Shown piece by piece: positions 53,738 through 62,035 of a stretch of DNA of 64,000 bases (its first letter is position 1; each line of letters begins with the position of its first letter). Position numbers and translations under genes: made by a program. Location of the stretch: assembly GCF_035968265.1 (NCBI RefSeq), contig NZ_JAVYIM010000004.1, positions 62,001 through 126,000 of the forward strand, read 5' to 3'. A model generated the notes under the pieces. That model searched no databases. It was not told where the DNA came from and worked only from the letters and a program-made list of their open reading frames with translations. Source of the stretch: Nitrosarchaeum sp. GTDB lineage: Archaea; Thermoproteota; Nitrososphaeria; Nitrososphaerales; Nitrosopumilaceae.

Positions 53738-54586
53738 TCACTTTTTATTTTTTATTACGTAGTCAATCATCAAGGAAGGTATGTCTATTCCACATACTCT
53801 TACCGTATTTTTATATTCAGTTGTATTGTTAACTTCATGAACTACTAATCCTCGTTCTTCACTTTCCATCAAATCTACTCCAACTATGTCGCCTTGAACT
53901 GCGTTTTTAGCTTTTATGCACATCTCTTCCATCTCTGGCGTAACTTTGCATGGTTCTGCAGTTCCTCCAAGTGCCATGTTTGTTTTCCAATTTCCATTTC
54001 CTGAAGTTCTATAAATGGCTGCAACAATCTTATCTCCAACCATAATGGCTCGAATATCTCTTGGCGGTCTATTTACAAATTCTTCTAAATAATGAACTTG
54101 ATATATTGGATACATACTCTCTCTACTTTCAATAATTCCTTCTGCTGAATCTTTATCATTTAATTTCGAAATTAATCTTCCCCAGCTACCTACCGTTGGT
54201 TTGATGACCTTTGGATATCCATGTGATTCTAAATGTTCTACTGCGGCATCTTTTGAAAATGCTACAGCTGCATATGGTGTTGGAACTCCATATTTTTTTA
54301 ATAACATGTGTGTGAATAATTTATTTCCTGCAAAAATTCCTGTATTTAGACAATTGATAACATTTACACCCATTCCTTCAAGTGCGGCAGTTGAATGTAA
54401 ATTTCGATAGTAACTAACACACCTTTGAATTACTGGACCATAGTCTTCTGGTTTTTTATCTAAATCCAAAGCTAAATTCTTACAATCTACCATCTGTATG
54501 TTGATGTTCTTTTTTTTACCTGCTTCTAGCAGAGCTTTTTCTTCCCAACGGATGGTATCATAAAGAATTGTAATGTCAGGACTCAC
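53738..54586 (-). CDS. lysX: LysW-alpha-aminoadipate ligase LysX
   Basis: An ATP-grasp ligase of about 282 residues that joins the amino group of alpha-aminoadipate to the C-terminal Glu of LysW. Key segments are LLKKYGVPTPYAAVAF, GYPKVIKPTVGSWGR, FVNRPPRDIRAIMVGDK and VGVDLMESEERGLVVHEVNN. I choose the GTG at 54586, whose first bases form GTGA with the lysW1 stop; a TTG at 54595 would add three residues inside lysW1. It sits with homocitrate synthase, which points to the lysine rather than arginine branch. Confidence 0.88.
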   Translation of the reverse strand: MSPDITILYDTIRWEEKALLEAGKKKNINIQMVDCKNLALDLDKKPEDYGPVIQRCVSYYRNLHSTAALEGMGVNVINCLNTGIFAGNKLFTHMLLKKYGVPTPYAAVAFSKDAAVEHLESHGYPKVIKPTVGSWGRLISKLNDKDSAEGIIESRESMYPIYQVHYLEEFVNRPPRDIRAIMVGDKIVAAIYRTSGNGNWKTNMALGGTAEPCKVTPEMEEMCIKAKNAVQGDIVGVDLMESEERGLVVHEVNNTTEYKNTVRVCGIDIPSLMIDYVIKNKK

Positions 54587-54750
54587 TGCCCCCAATCCTC
54601 GCCAACCGATTGGGCAGGCTTTAATTGGAAACCTTCTGAGCCTTTTGCTAATTCAAAACTTGCACCGCATTCCGGACATGTTACAATTTCTCCTTCCATG
54701 GCATCTTTTGGAATGGAAATGTCTGCATCACATTCTTCACATTTTGACAT
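54583..54750 (-). CDS. lysW: amino-group carrier protein LysW, first copy (C-terminal Gln)
   Basis: A 55-residue zinc-ribbon carrier: CEEC and CPECG hold one zinc, then an acidic body and the LysW tail. LysW normally ends EDWGE, whose final Glu side chain is ligated to the substrate. This copy ends EDWGQ, read from GAG GAT TGG GGG CAG TGA. The start is ATG 54750; an upstream TTG/ATT-rich extension to 54783 is unlikely because it lies before the conserved SKCEEC. It is placed between homocitrate synthase and lysX. Confidence 0.9.
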   Translation of the reverse strand: MSKCEECDADISIPKDAMEGEIVTCPECGASFELAKGSEGFQLKPAQSVGEDWGQ

Positions 54751-54772
54751 GCTATCTCTCAACTTTCCCTCT

Positions 54773-55957
54773 TTATTTATCATTAATTATCTTTTTTTCG
54801 AGTCTATCTGCTAGTGGAATCTCGATTAAATCACCCATTCTGAGTTCTTTTAGACCTGTTGCCACTGCTTTGGCTCCTTCATCATCTTTTTCAAGGCCTA
54901 AAATAGACATCAAATAGGCAGCTCCAGTTTTTCCAGCTAATTCCCCAAATACAATTCTTCGAGTATTTCCAACGGCTCTAGGTGGGATTGGCTCGTATGC
55001 TGCAGGATTTCGTAGAATCGCAGCAAGATGTGTACCTGCTTTGTGTTTGTAAGCTGAAGAGCCTACTATTGGTTTTGAATCATATGGTTTAATCGAAGTG
55101 TAATCTTCAATCAATCTTGATAAATCTAACAGCATGTCTAATCTGAAATCATTTGGTGATTTGTAAAGATAAGTCAATGCAACTGCAACTTCGGCAAGAG
55201 GTGGAATTCCAGTTCTTTCTCCAATCCCATCAATTGTGGTGTGTATCTGATCTACTCCGGCATCACATGCAGAAAATGCATTGGCTACTGCAAATCCAAT
55301 ATCGTTATGCACATGCGCATCAAGCGGGACATCAATTACCTCTTTTACAGTTTTAACAAAATTATACATGCCAATAGGTCTCATAATTCCTACGGTGTCT
55401 GGTAGACTTATTCTATCTACTCCTGCTTCTTCGATTGCTTTGCATACTTTGAGTAAAAATTCTGGTTCTGCTCTACTTCCATCCTCTACAGTGAATCTGA
55501 TTTTTAATCCATGTGATTTTGCATACTCTACTGTTTCAACTGCTCTGTCTAGTGCCTCTTCTCTTGTTATTCTTAATTTATCTTTAAGATGAATATCTGA
55601 TATCCCAAGATAGGCAGCACACCACTTTGCATCACAACTTAATGAAATGTCTATGTCTTCTTTGAGAGCTCGTCCATGTGATACAATGTCTGCTTTTAAT
55701 CCTTGTTTGATAATTGTTTTAGTTGCTTCTTTGTGATCAGTTGAAACAACTGGAGAAATTTCTATTTGATCTACTCCAAAATAATCTAGCATCCATGCAA
55801 TTTGTATACGTTGTTTGTTTGTAAATGAGACTCCAGGGTGTTGTTCTCCTTCTCTTAGAGTACTATCTAACACTCTGATCTTCCTTGGATTTTTTTCATA
55901 TGCATTGTAAATGTCTGCATAGTGATTCGGATCTTTCATTACAGAAAACGTTGACAT
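54773..55957 (-). CDS. lysS: homocitrate synthase
   Basis: A 394-residue DRE-TIM enzyme that condenses acetyl-CoA with 2-oxoglutarate to begin lysine synthesis by the aminoadipate route. Shown are RVLDSTLREGEQHPGVSF, the catalytic HVHNDIGFAVANA (HxH metal site), and TIDGIGERTGIPPLAE. The C-terminal 100 residues are shorter than the regulatory domain of isopropylmalate synthase, which supports homocitrate synthase. A TATA box (TTTATA, 55973-55968 on the reverse strand) would place the transcript start after the first ATG, so the ATG at 55939 may be the true start. Confidence 0.9.
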   Translation of the reverse strand: MSTFSVMKDPNHYADIYNAYEKNPRKIRVLDSTLREGEQHPGVSFTNKQRIQIAWMLDYFGVDQIEISPVVSTDHKEATKTIIKQGLKADIVSHGRALKEDIDISLSCDAKWCAAYLGISDIHLKDKLRITREEALDRAVETVEYAKSHGLKIRFTVEDGSRAEPEFLLKVCKAIEEAGVDRISLPDTVGIMRPIGMYNFVKTVKEVIDVPLDAHVHNDIGFAVANAFSACDAGVDQIHTTIDGIGERTGIPPLAEVAVALTYLYKSPNDFRLDMLLDLSRLIEDYTSIKPYDSKPIVGSSAYKHKAGTHLAAILRNPAAYEPIPPRAVGNTRRIVFGELAGKTGAAYLMSILGLEKDDEGAKAVATGLKELRMGDLIEIPLADRLEKKIINDK

Positions 55958-56055
55958 TAATTGAGAATATAAACATAATCGTACTAACTTCGCTGAAAAT
56001 TACTTAAGCTGATCCTAATTTAGTTAAGTATAGAAATTATGTGCCGAAAGTCGTT

Positions 56056-56475
56056 TTATGTTACTTTTCGTAAAATAATCACGGTATTGGTGTCAATTAC
56101 TCCAGGAATCTTTCTTAATGCATCTATGCTACTGTTAATCTCCGAGATGTTTGTTGCACTAATTATTGTGATGATGTCGTACTGGCCTGTAATTTCATAA
56201 ACAATTTTTACACCTTCTAGTTTTGCAAGTTTTTCTGAAACTTTTGAAGTTTCAGTTGTAGAATCTACTGATATCAATACAATAGCACTTGTTGCATTTT
56301 CTTCTCCTACCTCAACTGTGAATTTTTTGATTGTTCCACTATCTACTAGGTTTTTTACTCGTCTTCTAACTGCAGATTCTGATAATTTTAGTTTCTTACC
56401 AATATCTACAAATGACTCTCTTGAATCTTCTTTGAGAAAGTTAATTATTTTTTCATCTACTTTGTCTTTATACAT
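56056..56475 (-). CDS. Lrp/AsnC-type regulator, LysM-like
   Basis: A 139-residue Lrp/AsnC protein with an N-terminal helix-turn-helix (VDIGKKLKLSESAVRRRVKN) and a ligand-binding RAM domain (VKIVYEITGQYDIITII). It overlaps the lysJ start by eight bases as the last gene of the argG unit. In Sulfolobus the Lrp protein LysM controls lysine genes, so a feedback role for lysine or arginine is likely (inference). The intergenic stretch 55958-56055 ahead of lysS is a possible target. Confidence 0.87.
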   Translation of the reverse strand: MYKDKVDEKIINFLKEDSRESFVDIGKKLKLSESAVRRRVKNLVDSGTIKKFTVEVGEENATSAIVLISVDSTTETSKVSEKLAKLEGVKIVYEITGQYDIITIISATNISEINSSIDALRKIPGVIDTNTVIILRKVT

Positions 56476-57643
56476 TGTTTTTTTGCTCCTCTATAGTTAG
56501 TACACCATCTAGGGTTTCTAAGACTTTCGCTATGTCTTCTTTCGAAATTACAAGTGGAGGAAGAATTCTGAGAATATTTCTGCCTGAATAGAGCATAAGA
56601 ACCCCTTCTTTCATAAGATTCATCAAAACATCTTTTACTTCAAATTTCAATTCAACTCCTATCATCAATCCTTTTCCTCTTATCTCTCTGATTATGGAGT
56701 GTTTTTCTTTTAATTTCTCTAATCCTTCTCTGAATAATTTTCCCATCTTTTCAGAATTTTCAATGAGATTATCTTGGGTAAGCGCTTGTAGAGTTGCAAT
56801 TCCTGCAGCACAAGAAAGTGGATTTCCACCAAACGTTGAAGAGTGCTCACCTTTACTCATTGAAGCAAGAATGTCTGGTCTTACTAGAGTTGCACCCATT
56901 GGTACTCCGCCCGCAATTCCTTTTGCCAGACATAGGATATCTGGTGCTGTATTCCAATGGTCACATGCCCAAAGTCGTCCTGTTCTACCTAATCCAGCTT
57001 GTATTTCGTCAAAAATTAGAAGAATTCCTTTTTCATTACAAAGTTTTCTCACTTCTTGTAAAAACCCATCTGGTGCAACGTTGATTCCACTTTCGCCTTG
57101 TATTGGTTCTAAAATAACAAATGCTGTGTCGTCATCAATTGTAGAGCGGAGTGATTCTATATCTCCAAATGATGCGAAAGAAACTTTTTCGACTAATGGT
57201 TCAAATGCTTTTTTGTATTTTGGATTAAATGTTAATGATAATGCGCCAAGTGATTTTCCGTGATACGATCCTTTCATTGCGACCATTCCTTTTTTACCTG
57301 TAAACTTTCTTGCAAATTTTATTGCAGCTTCAATTGCTTCTGCTCCACTATTGTTTAGATGAACTTGAGTCAAGCCTTTTGGTGCAAGACTGATTAATGT
57401 TTTGAGAAACTCTTCTCTTGTTTTATTGTACAATGAACTGTGCACAGTGATTATTTTATCTACTTGTTCTTTGATTGCATTTACAACTCTTTTATTTTGA
57501 TGTCCAACAATTGCTACACCATATCCTCCCATACAATCGATGTATTCTTTTCCATTAATGTCCCAAACATGAGCGTCTACTCCCTTTTCAATTGTAACTG
57601 GAAATCTCTGATACAAACCACCCATAAAGTCATCTTCAGTCAT
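56468..57643 (-). CDS. lysJ: LysW-lysine/ornithine aminotransferase LysJ
   Basis: A 391-residue class III PLP aminotransferase. It has YIDCMGGYGVAIVGHQN, FVILEPIQGESGINV, IFDEIQAGLGRTGRLW, and the PLP lysine in CLAKGIAGGVPMGATL. ArgD/LysJ enzymes transaminate the semialdehyde attached to LysW. Only one copy is present, so it should serve both branches. Its start overlaps lysZ by eight bases. Confidence 0.9.
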   Translation of the reverse strand: MTEDDFMGGLYQRFPVTIEKGVDAHVWDINGKEYIDCMGGYGVAIVGHQNKRVVNAIKEQVDKIITVHSSLYNKTREEFLKTLISLAPKGLTQVHLNNSGAEAIEAAIKFARKFTGKKGMVAMKGSYHGKSLGALSLTFNPKYKKAFEPLVEKVSFASFGDIESLRSTIDDDTAFVILEPIQGESGINVAPDGFLQEVRKLCNEKGILLIFDEIQAGLGRTGRLWACDHWNTAPDILCLAKGIAGGVPMGATLVRPDILASMSKGEHSSTFGGNPLSCAAGIATLQALTQDNLIENSEKMGKLFREGLEKLKEKHSIIREIRGKGLMIGVELKFEVKDVLMNLMKEGVLMLYSGRNILRILPPLVISKEDIAKVLETLDGVLTIEEQKNNV

Positions 57644-58439
57644 GTTTAATCACCGTACAATTATCGTGAGTTATGGCCGATGATATAGGATTTTCTCTTT
57701 GACCGTTTCCAATGAGTGCTTCTTTTACTCCCATGTCTAGAGCTTCAGTAGCTGCCAGTATCTTTTTTTCCATACCTGGACCTATCTTTGGTCTAATCTC
57801 TTTTGCTTCTGCTAATGTTAGATTTGTTACAAGTTTATCGTCCATTAAGAGTCCGTCTACATTTGTTATGAATAATATCTTATCGCAACCTACATTTCCT
57901 GCAACATACGCTGCAGCTCTGTCGCCGTCTACGTTGAGGAACTCTGACTCTTCGCTAATTGCAATGGGTGAAATTACCGGTGTTAGACCTTGGGCTAAAA
58001 GTGATTTAATGAGTTTCGCATTGATTTTTGTAATTTTACCTGTATATCCTCCATCAATTGCCTGTTTTCGACCTTTTTCATTGATAATTAATAATGTCTT
58101 TTTTCTTTCAGCTTCGATTATTCTTGCATCAACTCCTGATAAGCCAATTGCATTAATTCCATTTTTTTGAAGCATCTGAACAATTGTCTTGTTTATTCTT
58201 CCTGAAATCACCATTGTAAAAATCTCAGCTGTTTCTTTGTCTGTGTATCTGCTTTTTATTCCGCTAGGCGATGTTACAAATTTAGGTTCTTTTCCAAGTT
58301 GTTCGCAAACTTTTGTGACTTCTTTTCCTCCTCCATGAACTATGATTAATCCTTCTGTCTCTGCAACTTTTTTCATGTCTGCAATAGTTGATGGATGTAA
58401 ATTATCTACTACACTTCCGCCGATTTTAATTGTGATCAT
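57636..58439 (-). CDS. lysZ: LysW-aminoadipate/glutamate kinase LysZ
   Basis: A 267-residue amino-acid kinase of the ArgB/LysZ family that phosphorylates the carrier-bound side-chain carboxylate. Visible are TIKIGGSVVDN, IIVHGGGKEVTKV, FVTSPSGIKSRYTDKET, and LNVDGDRAAAYVAGNVGCDK. Lysine residues expected for ATP binding (K5 and the GPGMEKKI loop) are present. It is separated from lysY by two bases and feeds it directly. Confidence 0.9.
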   Translation of the reverse strand: MITIKIGGSVVDNLHPSTIADMKKVAETEGLIIVHGGGKEVTKVCEQLGKEPKFVTSPSGIKSRYTDKETAEIFTMVISGRINKTIVQMLQKNGINAIGLSGVDARIIEAERKKTLLIINEKGRKQAIDGGYTGKITKINAKLIKSLLAQGLTPVISPIAISEESEFLNVDGDRAAAYVAGNVGCDKILFITNVDGLLMDDKLVTNLTLAEAKEIRPKIGPGMEKKILAATEALDMGVKEALIGNGQRENPISSAITHDNCTVIKHD

Positions 58440-58441
58440 TT

Positions 58442-59491
58442 CTATACTGGAGTGAGTGGAGTATATCTCAAGCCATCCATTTCATCAAAGCCGCACATCA
58501 CATTCATGTTTTGTATTGCAGAGCCTGCTGCGCCTTTCATTAGGTTGTCGGATGCTGACATTACAATCAATCTATGATTTTCTTCATCTATGTCAAAACC
58601 TATATCACAAAAGTTTGAACCAACTACAAATTTTGGATCTGGAAATTTATACAATCCTTTTTTATCTCTAATTAATCGAACAAATCTCTCTTGACCATAA
58701 GCTTCACGATATATCTTCCATAATTCTTTTTCATCCATATCTTTTTTCATGAATGTGTGATTTGTACACAAAATTCCACGAACTACATCTACTGCATGTG
58801 GACTCATTGAAACATGAATTTTTTTACCTGCAATTTCACTTAGCTCTTGTTCTATTTCTCCAGTGTGTCTGTGTTTTGCTGGTTTGTATGGTCTGATAAC
58901 TCCGGCTCTCATTGCATGAGCAGTTCCTGAACCAGAACCTGCTCCAGATGAGCCAATCTTTGAATCTACGATAATATGTTCTGTATCAATTAAATCATGT
59001 CGAATAAGTGGTGCAAGGGCTAGTGTGGAAGTTACCGCCATACATCCTGGACAAGAAACTAGTTGTGCTTTTTTGATTGCATCTCTGTGTAATTCTGGAA
59101 CTCCGAATACTGATTTTGGCAAGTAATCTGGATGTGGATGTTCCCATCCATACCATTTATCGTAATCTGTAGCAGTATGCAATCTGTAATCTGCACTCAA
59201 ATCTATGACTTTGAGACCTCTATCATACAATGCTTTTACAATTTCAGTTGCTGTTCCATGTGGAACTGCAGTAAATACAATATCGCATTTATCTGTCATC
59301 TTATCATAATCTAATTCTGAGAAAGTTAGATCGGTAAATCCTTTCAAACTAGGTTGAATTCTGTGAAGATATTCTCCAACATGTTGTCTTGAGGTGACCA
59401 TTGCGATCTCTACATCTGGATGATTTACTAAAAGGCGAAGTGTTTCTCCTCCGACATAACCTGATGCTCCTACAACACCAACTTTCATCAT
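58442..59491 (-). CDS. lysY: LysW-aminoadipyl/glutamyl phosphate reductase LysY
   Basis: A 349-residue NADP-dependent semialdehyde dehydrogenase of the ArgC/LysY type. The Rossmann start is VGVVGASGYVGGETLRL, the catalytic cysteine is in LVSCPGCMAVTSTLAL, and GSSGAGSGSGTAHAMRAG is the family loop. It reduces the acyl phosphate made by LysZ. It lies between argX and lysZ in the operon. Confidence 0.91.
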   Translation of the reverse strand: MMKVGVVGASGYVGGETLRLLVNHPDVEIAMVTSRQHVGEYLHRIQPSLKGFTDLTFSELDYDKMTDKCDIVFTAVPHGTATEIVKALYDRGLKVIDLSADYRLHTATDYDKWYGWEHPHPDYLPKSVFGVPELHRDAIKKAQLVSCPGCMAVTSTLALAPLIRHDLIDTEHIIVDSKIGSSGAGSGSGTAHAMRAGVIRPYKPAKHRHTGEIEQELSEIAGKKIHVSMSPHAVDVVRGILCTNHTFMKKDMDEKELWKIYREAYGQERFVRLIRDKKGLYKFPDPKFVVGSNFCDIGFDIDEENHRLIVMSASDNLMKGAAGSAIQNMNVMCGFDEMDGLRYTPLTPV

Positions 59492-59516
59492 AACCCTCCC
59501 GGTAATGAACTATAAT

Positions 59517-60374
59517 TTATTTCCTAACATAGTTTAAAGCAAATTCTACCATTTCTTTTGGAATATTTCGCTTTGAAACTTTTGACAGTCCTTTAAACTC
59601 TACAGTATTGTTAACTTCATGTACAACAAATCCGCGTTTTTCGTCTTCCATGATATCAATACCTAAAATTCCTCCGCCCATAGCTTTTGAGGCTTTAATT
59701 GCTATTTCTTCGATCTCTTTTGTGATCTCACATAATTCTGGATCTGCTCCCAGCGCTATGTTTGTCTTAAAACCGCCAGATGATTTTCTATACATTGCTG
59801 CTATTGGTTCATCACCAATTGTTATTACTCGAATATCTCTTGGTGGTCTGTTTATCACCTCTTGAAGGTAGAAAATTCTATCATGTGGGCTATCAGTAAT
59901 ATCTCTAATCTCAAATAATGCATCGGCAGTATCTTTGTCTTTTACCTGCATTACACCTCTACCCCAACTTCCAATGACTGGTTTGATTACTAATGGATAT
60001 CCGATTTTTTCTATATTCTCTAATGCACTTTCACTTGAAAACGAAAAATATGTTTTTGGTGTTGGTACATTATATTTTTTTAGCATTAGAGTCATGAACA
60101 TTTTATTTCCACATTGATTTGCGACAAAAAACTTGTTGAGTACTGGTACATCCATAAATTCAAGACTGGCAGTAAAATGAAGTCCTCTAAAATAACTAAC
60201 ACATCTTTCTAAAACTACATCACCAAAATCAAAATCACTTTTTTGACTATCTGTATTGATTTGGGTAATTTTAGCATCTAGCATTACTGCCTTGTGACCT
60301 AGATTCAATGCCTCTTTCTCGAGCATCTTCTCTTCTGATCTTAGGCGGTCAAACACAATACAGATTTTTGACAT
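59517..60374 (-). CDS. argX: LysW-glutamate ligase ArgX (LysX paralogue)
   Basis: A 285-residue ATP-grasp ligase closely similar in layout to the lysX product at 53738-54586: LKKYNVPTPKTYFSF, GYPLVIKPVIGSWGRGVM, VINRPPRDIRVITIGDE, GGGILGIDIMEDEKRGFVV and HEVNNTVEFKG. Its place beside argG and a normal LysW2 suggests it attaches glutamate for ornithine/arginine synthesis. The assignment of ArgX versus LysX rests on gene context; residues that set specificity were not tested. The start codon overlaps the lysW2 stop by one base. Confidence 0.86.
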   Translation of the reverse strand: MSKICIVFDRLRSEEKMLEKEALNLGHKAVMLDAKITQINTDSQKSDFDFGDVVLERCVSYFRGLHFTASLEFMDVPVLNKFFVANQCGNKMFMTLMLKKYNVPTPKTYFSFSSESALENIEKIGYPLVIKPVIGSWGRGVMQVKDKDTADALFEIRDITDSPHDRIFYLQEVINRPPRDIRVITIGDEPIAAMYRKSSGGFKTNIALGADPELCEITKEIEEIAIKASKAMGGGILGIDIMEDEKRGFVVHEVNNTVEFKGLSKVSKRNIPKEMVEFALNYVRK

Positions 60375-60541
60375 TACTCTCCCCAGTCTTCGCCTACACT
60401 TTCTGCTTGTTTTAGCTCAACAGTAGATCCATTTTTTTTTGCGATCTCAAAGTCAGCGCCACAATCAGGACAGGAGATTATCTCTCCAACAGAGGCGTCG
60501 TCTGGGATGTTAAGAGTTGCATCACATTCTTGACAGTTCAT
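60374..60541 (-). CDS. lysW2: amino-group carrier protein LysW, second copy
   Basis: A 55-residue carrier: MNCQECDATLNIPDDASVGE, then CPDCG and the canonical end SVGEDWGE. The four cysteines form the zinc ribbon and the terminal Glu is the expected ligation site. It starts at ATG 60541, overlapping the argG stop by four bases (ATGA), and ends TAATG into argX. About 60 percent of positions match LysW1 by eye. Confidence 0.93.
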   Translation of the reverse strand: MNCQECDATLNIPDDASVGEIISCPDCGADFEIAKKNGSTVELKQAESVGEDWGE

Positions 60542-61737
60542 GTTTTTGTTGACCTTTTCTTTTGTAATTTATTAGCTTCTGTTGATTGAATTCCCCACAA
60601 TTCTACAAATCCTTTTGCTAATCTTTGATCAAAAGTTGATTCTGTACCGTAAGTGGCGATCTTGTGACTGTATAGTGAATAATCTGATTTTCGTCCAACA
60701 ACGCGAATGCTTCCTTTGAAGAGCTTTAGTTTTACAGTTCCAGATACTGGTTTTTGTGATGCCTGAATGAATGCATCAAGATCTTGTTTTAATGGGTCTT
60801 GCCATAATCCTGAATAGGCAAGGTATGCCCATTCATCATCGATAATTGATTTGAATTTATTTTCATGTTTTGTATGAACCATTTTTTCTAAATCTGAATG
60901 AGCTTCGATAAGGCATAATGCTCCTGGAGTTTCATAAACTTCACGAGACTTGATTCCTACTACTCTGTCTTCTATATGATCTACAATTCCAACTCCTGCA
61001 TCTCCTGCTTTTTTGTTTACATATTCGATTAATTTTATGGGTTCGAGAATTTTTCCATCTACTGAAACTGGTATTCCTTTCTCAAATTTTATTTCCAAAT
61101 ATGTTGGCTTGTCTGGCAAATTTTTTGTTTTTACCCAAATGAATGCATCTTCTGGAGGTTCGTTGTATGGATCTTCTAGTACTCCTCCTTCAATTGCACG
61201 TCCCCACAAATTTTGGTCAATGCTGAATCTTTTTGCAACAGAGTCAATTTCGATTCCATGTTTTTTTGCAAATTCTAATTCAGTTACTCTGTCTAAATTT
61301 TTATCTCTAATTGGTGCAATGATTGGTAAATCAGAACCAGAGCGTAATGTAATGTCGAATCTAACTTGATCATTTCCTTTACCTGAACAACCATGAGCTA
61401 ACGATGTTACTTTTTCTTTTTTTGCAATTTCTAAAACTTTTTCTGCAATTAATGGCCTAGCTAATGCAGTTGCTAAACAATATTTTTTTTGATAAAGTGC
61501 ATTTGCTTTAATTGATGGAAAAATGAAATTCTCAACAAACTCTTTTCTAGCATCAATGTTGTAGTGTTTTATCACTCCAAGCTTTTTGGCTTTGGCTTCA
61601 ATTTTTTTCTGATCATCGCCTTGACCAACATCAACAGTTACTGTGATAACATCCATGTTGTATTCTTCTTGAAGATATTTTATCACAACTGATGTGTCTA
61701 ATCCGCCAGAAAATGCAAGAATTCCTTTTTCAGCCAT
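60538..61737 (-). CDS. argG: argininosuccinate synthase
   Basis: A 399-residue enzyme joining citrulline and aspartate with ATP. Typical segments are LAFSGGLDTSVVIKYL (PP-loop), LAHGCSGKGNDQVRFD, KRFSIDQNLWGRAIEGG, and GALCLIEAHSDLEKMV. It is the first gene of the LysW2/ArgX unit, which links the carrier pathway to arginine. The AT-rich gap 61738-61868 holds its promoter and the divergent small ORF. Confidence 0.95.
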   Translation of the reverse strand: MAEKGILAFSGGLDTSVVIKYLQEEYNMDVITVTVDVGQGDDQKKIEAKAKKLGVIKHYNIDARKEFVENFIFPSIKANALYQKKYCLATALARPLIAEKVLEIAKKEKVTSLAHGCSGKGNDQVRFDITLRSGSDLPIIAPIRDKNLDRVTELEFAKKHGIEIDSVAKRFSIDQNLWGRAIEGGVLEDPYNEPPEDAFIWVKTKNLPDKPTYLEIKFEKGIPVSVDGKILEPIKLIEYVNKKAGDAGVGIVDHIEDRVVGIKSREVYETPGALCLIEAHSDLEKMVHTKHENKFKSIIDDEWAYLAYSGLWQDPLKQDLDAFIQASQKPVSGTVKLKLFKGSIRVVGRKSDYSLYSHKIATYGTESTFDQRLAKGFVELWGIQSTEANKLQKKRSTKT

Positions 61738-61868
61738 AAAACATATTCCCCGTCGTAATTTGGAATTTATCTTTTGTGATGTGCTGAAGATCTAAATCAT
61801 ATCTAAAATTTGAAATAGCTTGAGCTAAAATTCGATGGTTATTTATCTGTCAAATATAACGCTGTTTT

Positions 61869-62030
61869 ATGGAATTTCATTCAACTATGACTTTCTCTAA
61901 AACAAATTCATATGCATTTAGTATTCTCATTAATTCTGAAAACACGCATAAAAATAAGGATGATGGTGTTCTTTTACTAGGTACCGATAGTCTCTCAGAT
62001 TCTGAAAATAACTTATTTTTAGAGGATTGA
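61869..62030 (+). CDS. small ORF upstream of an ABC importer
   Basis: A 53-residue ORF starting MEFHSTMTFSKTNSYAFSIL and ending in an acidic Ser/Asp-rich stretch. TTATTTAT near 61840-61847 gives leaderless spacing to the ATG. It ends five bases before the ATPase gene start, so it would be the first gene of the importer operon. No family recognised; it could also be a leader peptide. Confidence 0.45.
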   Translation: MEFHSTMTFSKTNSYAFSILINSENTHKNKDDGVLLLGTDSLSDSENNLFLED

Positions 62031-62035
62031 AACTA

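Noticed and set aside
56794-57263. Plus-strand frames opposite lysJ
   Set aside because: Antisense to a clearly coding aminotransferase; composition reflects the complementary codons.
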